Under the pieces are notes generated by a model. It was given only the letters and a program-made list of their open reading frames with translations, ran no database searches and was not told where the DNA came from. From Halapricum desulfuricans (GTDB lineage Archaea > Halobacteriota > Halobacteria > Halobacteriales > Haloarculaceae), in assembly GCF_017094505.1 (NCBI RefSeq), contig NZ_CP064787.1:1736001-1800000 (forward strand): a stretch of 64,000 bases of DNA. The letters are read 5' to 3'. Below are positions 45,956-55,262 of the stretch, piece by piece (position 1 is the stretch's first letter; each line of letters opens with the position of its first letter). Both the position numbers and the translations under genes were made by a program.

Positions 45956-48900
45956 GTGAGCCAGCAGGACCTCTCTGCGGACGAGATCTCGCTGCCGATC
46001 AAGCGCACGACCGGCGACAGCCTCGAGGAGCGACTCACCTCGAACGCCTATCACAACATCCTGCCGGCGCGGTATCTCCGCCAGGACGCCGACGGGGAAC
46101 TCGTCGAATCCCAGGAGGACCTCTTCGAACGTGTCGCCAAAAACGTCGCGCTGGCGGAGGCGGTCTTCGAGGCCCGCCAGGAAGACGTCGAGATCACGGT
46201 CACGCCAGAGCAGTTGAAGCCGTCTCACCCCCGACGCGACGAACTCGCCGAGGAAGTCTTCGGCAGGGGGACGACCGTCGACGACGACGCCGAGACTACG
46301 CTGACACAGTACAACGTCAACAAGTTCGCGTACGAGACGATCGTTCCGGAGTTGCCCGCTGACGTCCGCGAGCACGTCGAGGAGACCGCCGCGGAATACC
46401 GGCAACTCATGGAGGACCTCTCGTTCATCCCGAACTCGCCGACGCTCATGAACGCGGGCGACGAACTCCAGCAACTCTCCGCCTGTTTCGTCGACTCCCC
46501 CGAAGACGATATGGAAGACATCCACGAAACCGTCAAAGAAGCAGCAGAAGTCTTCCAGTGCCTCACTGAGGACACGCAGGTCTACGTAGAGGACAAGGGC
46601 GTCGTCTCCGTAGCTGATGTCGAGCCCGGCGACCGGATCGTCCAGCGTGACGGGGACGACCACGATGTCCAGAACGTCGAAGAAACCCACGCATACGATA
46701 ACTCGCCGGTCCGTCGAATCGAGACGGCGGCCGGAATCGAACTGACAGGGACTCCGAACCACGAGCTACTCGTTGACGGCTCGTGGACGCGGATCGATCA
46801 GATCGAGGCCGGAGACACCCTCTCGCTGCGGCTCGGCTGGATCGACAGCGAGGACGCGACACCGGAACTCACGACCGTCGCTGGCGGGGCACAGTGGTCC
46901 GAAAACCGAACGGTCTCGAACGACGACATCCTCGAACTCCACGCGGACGGACTCAGCGATTACGAGATCGCGGACCGACTCGACAGCTCGCCCTCGACGA
47001 TCCAGCGCCGTCGCTCGCTCGAACTCGGGCTTGATCCCAACGGGAGCGGCGGCCGGTCCGGCGGTGACGTGAGCTTCGACGAGACCGAGTTCGAGACGCT
47101 CTACGACGACGGTCACTCGGACGGTGAGATCGCTCGGGAACTGGGTGTCTCGACCCGCAGTGTCGCCCGGTTCCGCGAGACCCAATCGCTTGAGGCGAAC
47201 GGAGACGCTGTCAAGACCGTCACGCAGCCGACCGAGTTCACGCCCGAGCTCGCTGACCTCGTCGGCATGTGGGTCGGCGACGGCTCGAAACACGAAGACG
47301 GAATTCGATTCCACCTCAGACGGGAGGAAACGCTTGAGCACGCTGACCGACTCTCCCGGGACCTCTTCGATGTCGGGCTGGACTGGCGGTGGGACGACGG
47401 TTGCTACGAGGCTGTCTTGCACAGCCACGAGATCAAGCGCTGGTGGCTCGCCAATTTCGGTGACGCCAAGCCGGACGCGACCGCCGCTTCGGTTCCGAGC
47501 GAAGTCTGGGAGGCCGACCGGGAGACGATCGGCGCGTTCCTTCGAGGGCTGTTCTCGACCGACGGAGGGCTACAGAAAGACGTCTACCCGCGACTGTGGA
47601 GTGCCTCGGAGGATCTGGTTGAGGACATCCAGCAGTTGTTGCTCGGTCTCGGCGTGCCAGCGATCCAGTGGGAGTACGACACCGACGAGCGCGACTACTA
47701 CAACGTCGGTCCGACCGGCGAGCGAGGTCTCGAACGGTTCATCGAGTCGATCGGGTTTGTCGACGACCGCCAGGAGACGATGGCAGAGGCACTCTCCGCG
47801 ATCGACTCCGAAGGACCGAGCGTCGGCACACGCGAGGGATCGACCTGGCATGTGCCGGTCGAGGCCGTCGAAGATGCCGGAACGGACACCGTTTACGACG
47901 TTACCGTCGCCGATGACCACGAATACGTTGCGAGTTCAGTCGTCTCACACAACAGCGGGGGCGGCATGGGATACGCCTTCTGGCGACTGCGGCCGTACGG
48001 CGATCCCGTCGGATCGACCGGGGGAGTCGCCTCGGGGCCGATCACGTTCATGCGGACGTTCGATCAGGCTTGCGAGACTATCGCCCAGGGCGGGGCCCGG
48101 CGCGGGGCACAGATGGGTGTCATGCGCGTTTCACACCCGGACGTCATCCAGTTCATCCACGCCAAGAACAAGGACGTCTCGCTGGCACACACCCTGCGCC
48201 TCAACGATCCCGACGACTTCACGCACAACTCCTTCGCGGACGCGCTGGAGGAGGCCCGCGAGTTGATCGACGAGGACGGTCGCGTCCCCGAACACCTCCG
48301 AAACGCCGTCGAGGGTCACCTCTCGAATTTCAACATCTCCGTCGGGATCACCGACGACTTCATGGAGGCGCTGCAGAACGGCGAGGAGTTCACGTTCACG
48401 AACCCGCGGACGGGTGAGCCGCACGTCACCACGCCGGAGACCAAAGAGCTGTACGACATGTTCGGCCTCGGCGAGTACGTCGAGGTCGGCGAGGAACTGT
48501 CGGTGCCGGCCGAGGAGATCTGGGAACGGATCGTCGAAGGTGCCCACGAGAACGGCGAACCCGGCGTCATCTATCTCGAACGCGCGAACAAGGAACATTC
48601 CTTTGATATAGAAGAAAACCCGGAGCACAGGATCCTTGCAACAAATCCTTGTGGCGAGCAGCCGCTGGAGGAGTACGAGGCCTGTAACCTCGGACACATC
48701 AATCTCTCGACGCTGGCGGCGGAAGACGCGCCCGACTGGCGAGTCTGGTCAGACCGTCACGCCGGCGACTACGAGACGACCGGGGCGGCCGTCGAAGCGT
48801 TCCTCGAGGAGGCCATCGACTGGGAGGAGTTCGACTACCGGATCGAAACGGGGACGCGTTTCCTGGAAGACGTCGTCACGATGTCCGACTTCCCGGTCGA

Positions 48901-50458
48901 GGAGATCGAGCAGAAGGTACGGGAACTGCGCAAGGTCGGACTGGGTATCATGGGCCTGGCGCAGCTGTACGTCCAGCTCGGGATGAAATACGGCGAGGAC
49001 GTCTCCGACGAGGTCGCCCGCCAACTGATGTCCCACATCAACCACCACTCCAAGTGGACCAGCCACGAACTCGCCGAGGAGCGCGGCTCCTTCGAGGAGT
49101 GGGAGAAATCGAAGTACGCGAACCCGACCGAATACCGCGAGTGGTTCGAACACTACACCGGTCTGGACGCCGACGAGTGGGCCGACGGCTTCCCGATCCG
49201 CAACCACAACACTACGACGATCGCCCCCACGGGGACGACTAGCATGGTGGGTAATACCACGGGCGGCTGTGAGCCCATCTATAACGTCGCCTACTACAAG
49301 AACGTCTCCGACGACGTGCAGGGCGACGAGATGCTCGTCGAGTTCGACGATTACTTCCTGCGCGTTCTGGAAGAAAACGACATCGACGTCGAGGCTGTCA
49401 AGAAAGAGGCCCAGGAGCAGATGGCCGAAAACGAGTTCGACGGTATCGACGGGCTCTCGACGGTACCGGACGCCATCGGTGAGCTGTTCGTCACGACCGG
49501 CGACCTATCGCCAAACCAGCACGCGTCGATCCAGTGCGCCCTGCAGGACGGGGTGGACTCGGCGATCAGCAAGACCGTCAACGCGCCGAACGATTCGACC
49601 GTCGAGGACGCCAAGGAGGCCTTCGAGTACATCTACGAGCACGGCGGCAAGGGCGTCACCTACTACCGGGACGGAACCCGATCGAAGCAGGTGCTGACGA
49701 CCCGCGCCCAGAACGCCGAGTTCGCCGACATGGACCGCGAGGAGATTGTCGCCCAGATCGAGGAGGTCTTCGACGGGATCGAGGGTTTCCTCGAGAGCGA
49801 GGAAGTCAAGGCTGCTCTCGAAGAGTCCGTCGAGGACTTGCTCGGCGTGGCCGACGGCGAGACGGCCGAGTACGCAAAAAAGCGCCCGCGACCGGACGTC
49901 CTCCACGGCGTCACACAGCGGATCGACACCGGATACGGGAAGCTGTACGTCAACATCAACGAGGACGAGGACGGTCGGCCGTTCGAACTGTTCGCCAACA
50001 TCGGCAACTCCGGCGGGTTCACCGCGTCGTTCACCGAGGCGCTGGCAAAGACCATCTCGACGGCGCTGCGCAGCGGCGTCGACCCCGAGGAGATCGCCGA
50101 CGAGATGCAGGGCATTCGCTCGCCGAAAGTCGCCTGGGACAAGGGCGAACAGATCCAGTCGATCCCCGACGCCATCGGCACGGCGATGCGCCGATATCTG
50201 GACAACGACATCGAGCGAGCCTATCCCCAGCAGCAGAACCTGACCGAACTCGAAGACGAGGTCGAGGGCCCCCAAGCGGACGCCGGGTCCCGGTCGACTG
50301 ACGGCGGTGCGGCTGGCGCGGGCGAGGCGACCACTGACGACCAACAGGAACTCATCGCGAACGGCGAGAGCCCCGAGTGTCCGGAGTGTGGCTCGATGTC
50401 GCTGTATTACTCGGAGGGTTGCAAGACCTGCGAGAACTGCGGCTGGAGTGAGTGCTGA
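45956..50458 (+). CDS. nrdJ: B12-dependent (class II) ribonucleotide reductase with intein
   Basis: Precursor of 1500 residues from a GTG start; removing the 465-residue intein leaves about 1035. Extein landmarks: NSPTLMNAG and LQQLSACFVD (first redox Cys), SGGGMGYAFWRLRPYGD (substrate loop, directly after the intein), TNPCGEQPLEEYEACNLGHINL (radical Cys region), and RNHNTTTIAPTGTTSMVGN. The C-terminus carries a zinc ribbon, CPECGSMSLYYSEGCKTCENCGWSEC, with the terminal Cys pair needed for reduction. It makes deoxyribonucleotides using adenosylcobalamin and needs no oxygen. The promoter region shares an element with dinB. The large gene has no partner subunit, as expected for class II. Confidence 0.95.
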   Translation: MSQQDLSADEISLPIKRTTGDSLEERLTSNAYHNILPARYLRQDADGELVESQEDLFERVAKNVALAEAVFEARQEDVEITVTPEQLKPSHPRRDELAEEVFGRGTTVDDDAETTLTQYNVNKFAYETIVPELPADVREHVEETAAEYRQLMEDLSFIPNSPTLMNAGDELQQLSACFVDSPEDDMEDIHETVKEAAEVFQCLTEDTQVYVEDKGVVSVADVEPGDRIVQRDGDDHDVQNVEETHAYDNSPVRRIETAAGIELTGTPNHELLVDGSWTRIDQIEAGDTLSLRLGWIDSEDATPELTTVAGGAQWSENRTVSNDDILELHADGLSDYEIADRLDSSPSTIQRRRSLELGLDPNGSGGRSGGDVSFDETEFETLYDDGHSDGEIARELGVSTRSVARFRETQSLEANGDAVKTVTQPTEFTPELADLVGMWVGDGSKHEDGIRFHLRREETLEHADRLSRDLFDVGLDWRWDDGCYEAVLHSHEIKRWWLANFGDAKPDATAASVPSEVWEADRETIGAFLRGLFSTDGGLQKDVYPRLWSASEDLVEDIQQLLLGLGVPAIQWEYDTDERDYYNVGPTGERGLERFIESIGFVDDRQETMAEALSAIDSEGPSVGTREGSTWHVPVEAVEDAGTDTVYDVTVADDHEYVASSVVSHNSGGGMGYAFWRLRPYGDPVGSTGGVASGPITFMRTFDQACETIAQGGARRGAQMGVMRVSHPDVIQFIHAKNKDVSLAHTLRLNDPDDFTHNSFADALEEARELIDEDGRVPEHLRNAVEGHLSNFNISVGITDDFMEALQNGEEFTFTNPRTGEPHVTTPETKELYDMFGLGEYVEVGEELSVPAEEIWERIVEGAHENGEPGVIYLERANKEHSFDIEENPEHRILATNPCGEQPLEEYEACNLGHINLSTLAAEDAPDWRVWSDRHAGDYETTGAAVEAFLEEAIDWEEFDYRIETGTRFLEDVVTMSDFPVEEIEQKVRELRKVGLGIMGLAQLYVQLGMKYGEDVSDEVARQLMSHINHHSKWTSHELAEERGSFEEWEKSKYANPTEYREWFEHYTGLDADEWADGFPIRNHNTTTIAPTGTTSMVGNTTGGCEPIYNVAYYKNVSDDVQGDEMLVEFDDYFLRVLEENDIDVEAVKKEAQEQMAENEFDGIDGLSTVPDAIGELFVTTGDLSPNQHASIQCALQDGVDSAISKTVNAPNDSTVEDAKEAFEYIYEHGGKGVTYYRDGTRSKQVLTTRAQNAEFADMDREEIVAQIEEVFDGIEGFLESEEVKAALEESVEDLLGVADGETAEYAKKRPRPDVLHGVTQRIDTGYGKLYVNINEDEDGRPFELFANIGNSGGFTASFTEALAKTISTALRSGVDPEEIADEMQGIRSPKVAWDKGEQIQSIPDAIGTAMRRYLDNDIERAYPQQQNLTELEDEVEGPQADAGSRSTDGGAAGAGEATTDDQQELIANGESPECPECGSMSLYYSEGCKTCENCGWSEC
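46559..47953 (+). other. Intein in RNR with LAGLIDADG endonuclease and two HTH inserts
   Basis: The intein is 465 residues long. It starts at Cys202 (CLTEDTQVYV, block A) and contains block B TPNHELLVDG and the terminal pair His-Asn (VASSVVSHN) before the +1 Ser of the extein. Homing endonuclease blocks LVGMWVGDG and FLRGLFSTDGG are present, each with its Asp. Between block B and the endonuclease lie two helix-turn-helix-like segments: ILELHADGLSDYEIADRL...STIQRRR (about 46918-47034) and FETLYDDGHSDGEIAREL...RSVARFR (about 47092-47196). All splicing residues look intact. The insertion is next to the active-site loop, a known RNR site type. Confidence 0.92.
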
Positions 50459-50533
50459 CACTCCATAGCCAATTTCCCGGAAAGCACCGCTTCGAGCACA
50501 ACGATCAAACCCGTTCCTGCGGAACCCGGATGT

Positions 50534-50653
50534 ATGACCGATTCGGGCGGCCGACTGTGTCCGCGCTGTGACCGGCCGATGTACCATCGCCACTGCAAGT
50601 ACGTCTGTCCGGTCCACGGGGTCGTCTTCGACTGCGCAGACACGTTCTATTGA
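50534..50653 (+). CDS. Small zinc-finger protein (HVO_2523-like)
   Basis: The frame encodes 39 residues: MTDSGGRLCPRCDRPMYHRHCKYVCPVHG and a short tail ending FDCADTFY. Two CxxC-like pairs (CPRC and CKYVC) plus further Cys/His residues form a zinc-binding knuckle. It resembles the tiny haloarchaeal zinc-finger proteins I know as the HVO_2523 family. Codon bias is strong. It lies about 75 nt downstream of the RNR gene on the same strand, so it may be co-transcribed, and its 3' end overlaps the TVP38 gene by 7 nt. Confidence 0.75.
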   Translation: MTDSGGRLCPRCDRPMYHRHCKYVCPVHGVVFDCADTFY

Positions 50654-51321
50654 TCGACCGCCGGCCCGTCGAGCACGCCGCGCCGTCGGAGATGGCGGTA
50701 CGCTGGCCCGCTCAAGATGACGACGCCGAGCAGCGTCGCCGCCAGCAGCAACGAGAGAGTCGATCCGGCTTCCTCGAGCGCGAACGTCCGCATCGACGCG
50801 CCGGCGAGCACGGTCGCGACGACCCACGGCGTCTCCCCGAGCGCCGTGCCGAGCGCGTAGCGTCCGACGGGGACTTCGGCCAGTCCGGCAGCATACGAGA
50901 CGGCGTCCGCGGGCAGCGGAATCAGGCGCGCGGCGATCAGCCCGCGGAGGGTGCCAGTCACCTCGACTGCGGAACGACCGAGCGCGTGCAGGCGTGCGAG
51001 CGGGCCGCGCTGGCGGGGTGCGTACCGCGCGAGCACGTACGGCGGCAGGCACGTATAGACCGCCCCGGCCAGCCCGATCGGAATCCCCACCACGGGTCCG
51101 TAGGCGAACCCGACAAGTAGCGACAGCGCCGAGATGGGCCACAGCACCAGCGACCGCACCCCGTAGAGTGCGACCAGCGCGAGCCCGAACAGGACGGGTC
51201 GCTCGGCCGTTCCGGCGAGCGACGCCAGTGCCCGCTCGGGCGTGACCACGAGGACGCCGAGCGCGCCGGTCGCCGCCAGCGCGAGCCCGCCCGCAAGCTG
51301 GATCCGCACCTGCCGGTCCAT
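50647..51321 (-). CDS. TVP38/TMEM64 family membrane protein
   Basis: Protein of 224 residues with about five hydrophobic segments, starting MDRQVRIQLAGGLALAATGALGV. The SNARE-associated (VTT) core is visible in PISALSLLVGFAYGPVVGIPIGLAGA and in the re-entrant segment RLIPLPADAVSYAAGLAEVPVGRYALGTALGETPW. Family members are implicated in lipid scrambling or transport across membranes. The ATG at 51321 was chosen to fit the first helix. Confidence 0.85.
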   Translation of the reverse strand: MDRQVRIQLAGGLALAATGALGVLVVTPERALASLAGTAERPVLFGLALVALYGVRSLVLWPISALSLLVGFAYGPVVGIPIGLAGAVYTCLPPYVLARYAPRQRGPLARLHALGRSAVEVTGTLRGLIAARLIPLPADAVSYAAGLAEVPVGRYALGTALGETPWVVATVLAGASMRTFALEEAGSTLSLLLAATLLGVVILSGPAYRHLRRRGVLDGPAVDQ

Positions 51322-51397
51322 CACTCGACTGTGGACCTGCCAGCGAAATACGCCTTGTGGTCGTGTCTTTCTTGCTCGCGGCGGTCGTTGTGCCAGC

Positions 51398-51754
51398 GTG
51401 GACTCCGATCCCGTCGAGCTCGGCGTGACGCTGCTCGCCCACCTCGAAGACGAGTCGCTGTCGGTCGCGGAGGCGATCGACCGCCTGGAGACGATCACGA
51501 CCGACCCTCACCTCACCAGGGAGATCCTCGACACGGCCGAACTGCGCGGGATCATCGAGCGCGAGGAGGGGCTGATCCGCACGCGATCGGGCTCGTTCGT
51601 CCGCTTCGAGAGCCAGGTCGTCTCCCGGGAAGGCGACTTCGAGTGTCGGCGCTGTGGCTCGTCGCTGTCGACCGGCTACTTCATCCGGTTCGAGGCCGGC
51701 GAACTCGGTCCCTTCGGCTCCTCGTGTATCCGGAAAGTGACGGGCCGGGAGTGA
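51398..51754 (+). CDS. DUF5830 family protein
   Basis: Protein of 118 residues from a GTG start, VDSDPVELGVTLLAHLEDESLSVAEAIDRLE. The N-terminal two-thirds look like a winged-helix domain (TTDPHLTREILDTAELRGIIEREEGLIRTRSGSFV). The C-terminal part has two Cys pairs, FECRRCGSSLSTGYFI and FGSSCIRK, suggesting a metal site. It matches the haloarchaeal DUF5830 family, probably a DNA-binding protein of unknown target. It is divergent from the TVP38 gene (76 bp). Confidence 0.85.
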   Translation: MDSDPVELGVTLLAHLEDESLSVAEAIDRLETITTDPHLTREILDTAELRGIIEREEGLIRTRSGSFVRFESQVVSREGDFECRRCGSSLSTGYFIRFEAGELGPFGSSCIRKVTGRE

Positions 51755-51815
51755 GTCTTTCCACGCGAGTTACAGAAATCCAGGAGAACGCCTACGACTT
51801 CAGTCGTGTGGGGGA
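51755..51815. mobile_element. Likely IS200/IS605-type end remnant
   Basis: Downstream of DUF5830 the sequence reads TTTCCACGCGAGTTACAGAAATCC and then the palindrome ACGACTTCAGTCGT (51794-51807), followed by GTGGGGGACGTCA. The palindromic ACGACT-TC-AGTCGT with this flank is the type of hairpin found at ends of haloarchaeal IS1341/IS605 elements. No transposase or tnpB is nearby, so only an end would remain. Confidence 0.4.
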
Positions 51816-51817
51816 CG

Positions 51818-52855
51818 TCAGAGTCCGTAGACGAGCTTCTCGCCGGTGTCCAGCCCGTTCCGCAGCGCGGCGTGGAGACGCGCCTCGCCGGAGACCCAGT
51901 CACCGACGAAATAGAGGTCGTGATCGGTAGCCGAGTCGATCGGACCCTGCCGAACTGGCTCGTCGGGGAGCGCGTAGCGCCAGCCCTGGTAGTCGGTCCA
52001 GTCGGGCTCGCTGAGACGGGCGTCGTCCAGCAACTCTGCCGTCAGATCGATCAGTTCGGCGACGTTAGTCTCGGGGTCGCGCTCGAGGTGTCGCTCAGAC
52101 CAGTCCTGTCCGGCCTGGACGACCAGCAGCGACTCCCCGTCGGGGACGTGGCCGGGCTTGCACTCCTCGCGGGCGACCCAGCCGATCTCGTGCTCCGCGT
52201 CCGTGTTGATGACGGCATAATAGGGCCGGTCCAGCTCGAAGGGATAGTGCAGGACCGCCGTCCAGACGCTCCGATAGGGGACGGCATCGGTCGCCTCAAT
52301 GAGGTCCTCGCGCAAGGGGTCGGCCCACTCGGCCGTCCGCAGGAGGTCGGCGGTCTGGGGGGCCGGCGGGTTCACGACCAGCGCGTCGAACGGGCCCCAC
52401 GACTGCCCGTCGGCGTCGGTCAGCCGCCACTGTTCGCCCTCGCGGTGGATCCGCTCGACGCGGGTGTTGCGATGAACGGTCGCTTCGGTCCGGTCGAGCA
52501 GACGCTTGGCGATCTGCGTCAGTCCGCCCTCGTAGCTCCACTTGCGGTCGTCGCTGTCCCTGCCGGGGTTGATCTCGCCGTCACTTTCATAGGCGTAGAT
52601 CGGGCCCCGGGTGTCAACCAGCCCCTCGGCGTCAAGCGTCTCGGTGATCAACTCGGTTACCCGGCTGTCGTCGTCTTTGAGGTAGTTCGCGCCGTAATCG
52701 TAGGTGACTGGCCCCCGGCGGCGAGTGGCCGCACGGCCACAGAGACCGCCCGACTTCTCGAGCATCGTCACTTCGGCGTCTTCGAGAGCCTGATCGACGA
52801 CGTGTGTCGCGGCCGCTGCCGCCGCACCGGCACCGACGACTCCGATCGTAGTCAT
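51818..52855 (-). CDS. FAD-dependent oxidoreductase, renalase/amine-oxidase-like
   Basis: Protein of 345 residues. A dinucleotide-binding fold opens with TTIGVVGAGAAAAAATHVVDQA and continues with VTMLEKSGGLCGRAATRRR, the FAD-binding Glu and RxxT region. The second half has VVNPPAPQTADLL and, near the end, DHDLYFVGDWVSGEARLHAALRNG, the C-terminal FAD motif. It belongs to the renalase-like group that oxidises dihydronicotinamides or amines; the true substrate is unknown. Start ATG at 52855. It is isolated, with an IS-like palindrome beyond its 3' end. Confidence 0.88.
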   Translation of the reverse strand: MTTIGVVGAGAAAAAATHVVDQALEDAEVTMLEKSGGLCGRAATRRRGPVTYDYGANYLKDDDSRVTELITETLDAEGLVDTRGPIYAYESDGEINPGRDSDDRKWSYEGGLTQIAKRLLDRTEATVHRNTRVERIHREGEQWRLTDADGQSWGPFDALVVNPPAPQTADLLRTAEWADPLREDLIEATDAVPYRSVWTAVLHYPFELDRPYYAVINTDAEHEIGWVAREECKPGHVPDGESLLVVQAGQDWSERHLERDPETNVAELIDLTAELLDDARLSEPDWTDYQGWRYALPDEPVRQGPIDSATDHDLYFVGDWVSGEARLHAALRNGLDTGEKLVYGL

Positions 52856-52996
52856 GCCCGCCCGTTAGGATCGGATCCACAAAACTGCCAGCCTCGAACG
52901 CGCACGCTGCCGAAAGTCAACGAACGATGATCGGAGATGGCTCGAAACGTTCAACACTGAGACCACGAATCCGTAAATATGGCTCACAGGTTTAGC

Positions 52997-53752
52997 ATGG
53001 ACCGTCGTGCGTATCTCAAGACGGTCGGGGCGGTCGGTGCAGCGTCCGCAATTGCGGGTTGCTCCGGCGGCTCCGGCTCCGAGACGATCGTTCCCGGCAC
53101 GAACGCCGCGTTCGCACCGTTCGAGTTCGAGGAGAACGGCGAGATCGTCGGCTTCGACATCGAGCTGGCCGAGGAGGCGATCGACCGCGCCGGCTACGAG
53201 GTCGGCGACTGGTCGGACCTCGAGTTCGGCTCGCTCATCCCGTCGCTGAACAACGGCGACATCGATCTCATCGCGGCCGGGATGACGATCGAACCGGACC
53301 GTCAGGAACAGATCGACTTCACCGACCCCTACTGGGAGTCGAACCAGTCCGTGCTCGTTCAGTCGGGCGGCGACTTCCAGCCAGAAGGCGAGAGCGATCT
53401 CGAGGGTGCGAGCGTGGGCGTCCAGGGCGGGACGACCGGCGAAGGGGAAGCCGAGCGCCTCCTCGGGGAGGGCGTGATCGCCGAAGACGACCTCGAGCGG
53501 TACCCCAACTACGTGCTGGCCGTCGAAGACCTCGAGGCCGGTAACGTCGACGCGGTGATCGTCGATCAGCCGGTCGCGAAGAACTTCGCGGCCGAGCGCG
53601 ACGTCTCGGTCGCGTTCGTCATCGAGACGGGCGAGCAGTTCGGCATGGGGATGCGCCGGGACGACGATCGACTCGCCGAGATCAACGACGCGCTCGCCGA
53701 GATCCGCGAGGACGGGACGTACGACGAACTCGTCGCCGAGTGGTTCGAATAG
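52997..53752 (+). CDS. Amino-acid ABC transporter substrate-binding lipoprotein
   Basis: Protein of 251 residues. It starts MDRRAYLKTVGAVGAASAIAGC, a twin-arginine signal with lipobox ending AGC at residue 22. The mature domain has the SBP_bac_3 opening (APFEFEENGEIVGFDIELAEEAIDRAG), IDLIAAGMTIEPDRQEQIDFTDPYWE, the central GVQGGTTGEGEAERLL and NVDAVIVDQPVAKNFA. This is the polar amino acid or glutamine-binding type. The ATG at 52997 was preferred over the ATG at 52979 because the RR motif is then near the start. It is the first gene of a four-gene importer operon. Confidence 0.93.
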   Translation: MDRRAYLKTVGAVGAASAIAGCSGGSGSETIVPGTNAAFAPFEFEENGEIVGFDIELAEEAIDRAGYEVGDWSDLEFGSLIPSLNNGDIDLIAAGMTIEPDRQEQIDFTDPYWESNQSVLVQSGGDFQPEGESDLEGASVGVQGGTTGEGEAERLLGEGVIAEDDLERYPNYVLAVEDLEAGNVDAVIVDQPVAKNFAAERDVSVAFVIETGEQFGMGMRRDDDRLAEINDALAEIREDGTYDELVAEWFE

Positions 53753-53757
53753 GAACG

Positions 53758-54531
53758 ATGATCGGCACCGCGTCGCAGGCGAACGGGATCGAGGCCGTGT
53801 TCGGGCCCGGCGGTCAGATCGACAGCGTGCTTCAGGCCGGCGACTGGGCGTTCGTCGCCGCCAACTGGGAGTACCTGCTTGCGGGGACAGTCGTGACGAT
53901 CCTGCTGACGATCACGAGCCTCTCGCTGGGCTTTCTTGCCGGGTTCCCCGCCGGCGCGATCGAGGTCTACGGTTCCGGTCGAGTTAGCGATGCCGTGAGC
54001 ACGCTCGGCGTACTGCTCCGCGGAACGCCGATCGTCGTGCTCGTCGTGCTGTTTCACTACGGGTTGCCCCTGCCGCGGTTCGGGTCGGTCCCGTGGCTGG
54101 AGATCAATCTCACGGCGTTTCTCTCGGCGACGCTGGCGCTCGGGTTCCGGAGCGGTGCCTACCAGAGTCAGGTATTTCGCGGCGCGATCGAGTCGATCGA
54201 CGACGGACAGACCGAGGCCGCTCGCTCGGTCGGGATGAGCAAACGGCAGGCGGTCCGCCACGTCGTTTTCCCGCAGGCGTTGCGACGCTCGCTGCCGGGC
54301 TTTCAAAACGAGTTCACGATCGTCCTCAAGGACACGAGCATCGCCTTCGCGATCGGGCTGGCGGAGCTGTTGACCCGCGCGGAGAGCCTCTACCTCCAGC
54401 CCGGCAAAGGCACGGCCGTGATGGAAGTCATCCTCACGATCACGGCGATCTACTTCGTGTTGACCTTCGCGACCAACCGGTCGCTGGACGCGCTTCACGA
54501 CCGCTATTCGATTCCGGGTGGTACGGAATGA
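53758..54531 (+). CDS. Amino-acid ABC transporter permease 1
   Basis: Membrane protein of 257 residues of the His/Glu/Gln/Arg permease type. The HisM-like start is [26 protein letters not shown]. The conserved [17 protein letters not shown] and [44 protein letters not shown] carry the EAA loop. It ends in [12 protein letters not shown]. The operon starts 5 nt after the binding-protein stop, and its own end overlaps the ATPase gene. Confidence 0.93.
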   Translation: MIGTASQANGIEAVFGPGGQIDSVLQAGDWAFVAANWEYLLAGTVVTILLTITSLSLGFLAGFPAGAIEVYGSGRVSDAVSTLGVLLRGTPIVVLVVLFHYGLPLPRFGSVPWLEINLTAFLSATLALGFRSGAYQSQVFRGAIESIDDGQTEAARSVGMSKRQAVRHVVFPQALRRSLPGFQNEFTIVLKDTSIAFAIGLAELLTRAESLYLQPGKGTAVMEVILTITAIYFVLTFATNRSLDALHDRYSIPGGTE

Positions 54532-55262
54532 GTCTGCTACGCTTCGAGGACGTGTCCAAGTCCTACGGCGACGAGGAGGTACTGCACGACGTCAGCTTCG
54601 AACTGGACGCACGCGACGTCGAAGTGATCGTCGGCCCGAGCGGGTCGGGCAAGTCGACGCTGTTGCGGTGTGTCAACCGACTCACCGAGATCGACGACGG
54701 CGCGATATACCTCGACGGTGAGGACATCCACGCCATGGACGAGAACGTCCTGCGACGACACGTCGGCATGGTGTTTCAGGACTTCAACCTCTTTGCCCAC
54801 CGGACCGCACGCGGGAACGTCACGCTCGGACTGACCGAAGTGCTTGGCCTCTCGGAACGCGAGGCCGACGAGCGCGCCGACCAGTACCTCGAGCGGGTCG
54901 GCGTGGCCGATCAGGCCGAGTCGTATCCGGCGGAGCTGTCGGGCGGGCAGAAACAGCGCGTCGGGATCGCCCGCGCGCTGGCGATGGATCCCGACCTCAT
55001 GCTGTTCGACGAACCGACCAGCGCGCTGGACCCCGAACTCGTCGGCGAAGTGCTCGGGGTCATGCGCGACCTCGCCGACGACGGGATGACGATGCTGGCG
55101 GTGACCCATGAGATGGGGTTCGCCCGCTCGGTCGCCTCGCGGCTGACCTTCCTCGAAGACGGTCGGATCGTCGAGCGCGGGCCGCCAGAGCGACTCTTCG
55201 AGCAGCCCGAACACGACCGGACGCGCGAGTTCCTCGGCGAACTGACCGAACTCCACCGATGA
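54528..55262 (+). CDS. Amino-acid ABC transporter ATP-binding protein
   Basis: Protein of 244 residues of the GlnQ type. Walker A is [14 protein letters not shown]-loop [14 protein letters not shown], signature [15 protein letters not shown], Walker [15 protein letters not shown] and switch His in [13 protein letters not shown]. It energises import of the amino acid caught by the lipoprotein. It sits between the two permease genes and overlaps both of them by 4 nt (ATGA). Confidence 0.95.
   Translation: MSLLRFEDVSKSYGDEEVLHDVSFELDARDVEVIVGPSGSGKSTLLRCVNRLTEIDDGAIYLDGEDIHAMDENVLRRHVGMVFQDFNLFAHRTARGNVTLGLTEVLGLSEREADERADQYLERVGVADQAESYPAELSGGQKQRVGIARALAMDPDLMLFDEPTSALDPELVGEVLGVMRDLADDGMTMLAVTHEMGFARSVASRLTFLEDGRIVERGPPERLFEQPEHDRTREFLGELTELHR

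Noticed and set aside
49505-51511. A 668-codon minus-strand frame over the end of nrdJ and the TVP38 gene
   Set aside because: It covers the RNR zinc ribbon in antisense and reads through TVP38 in another frame; no motif.
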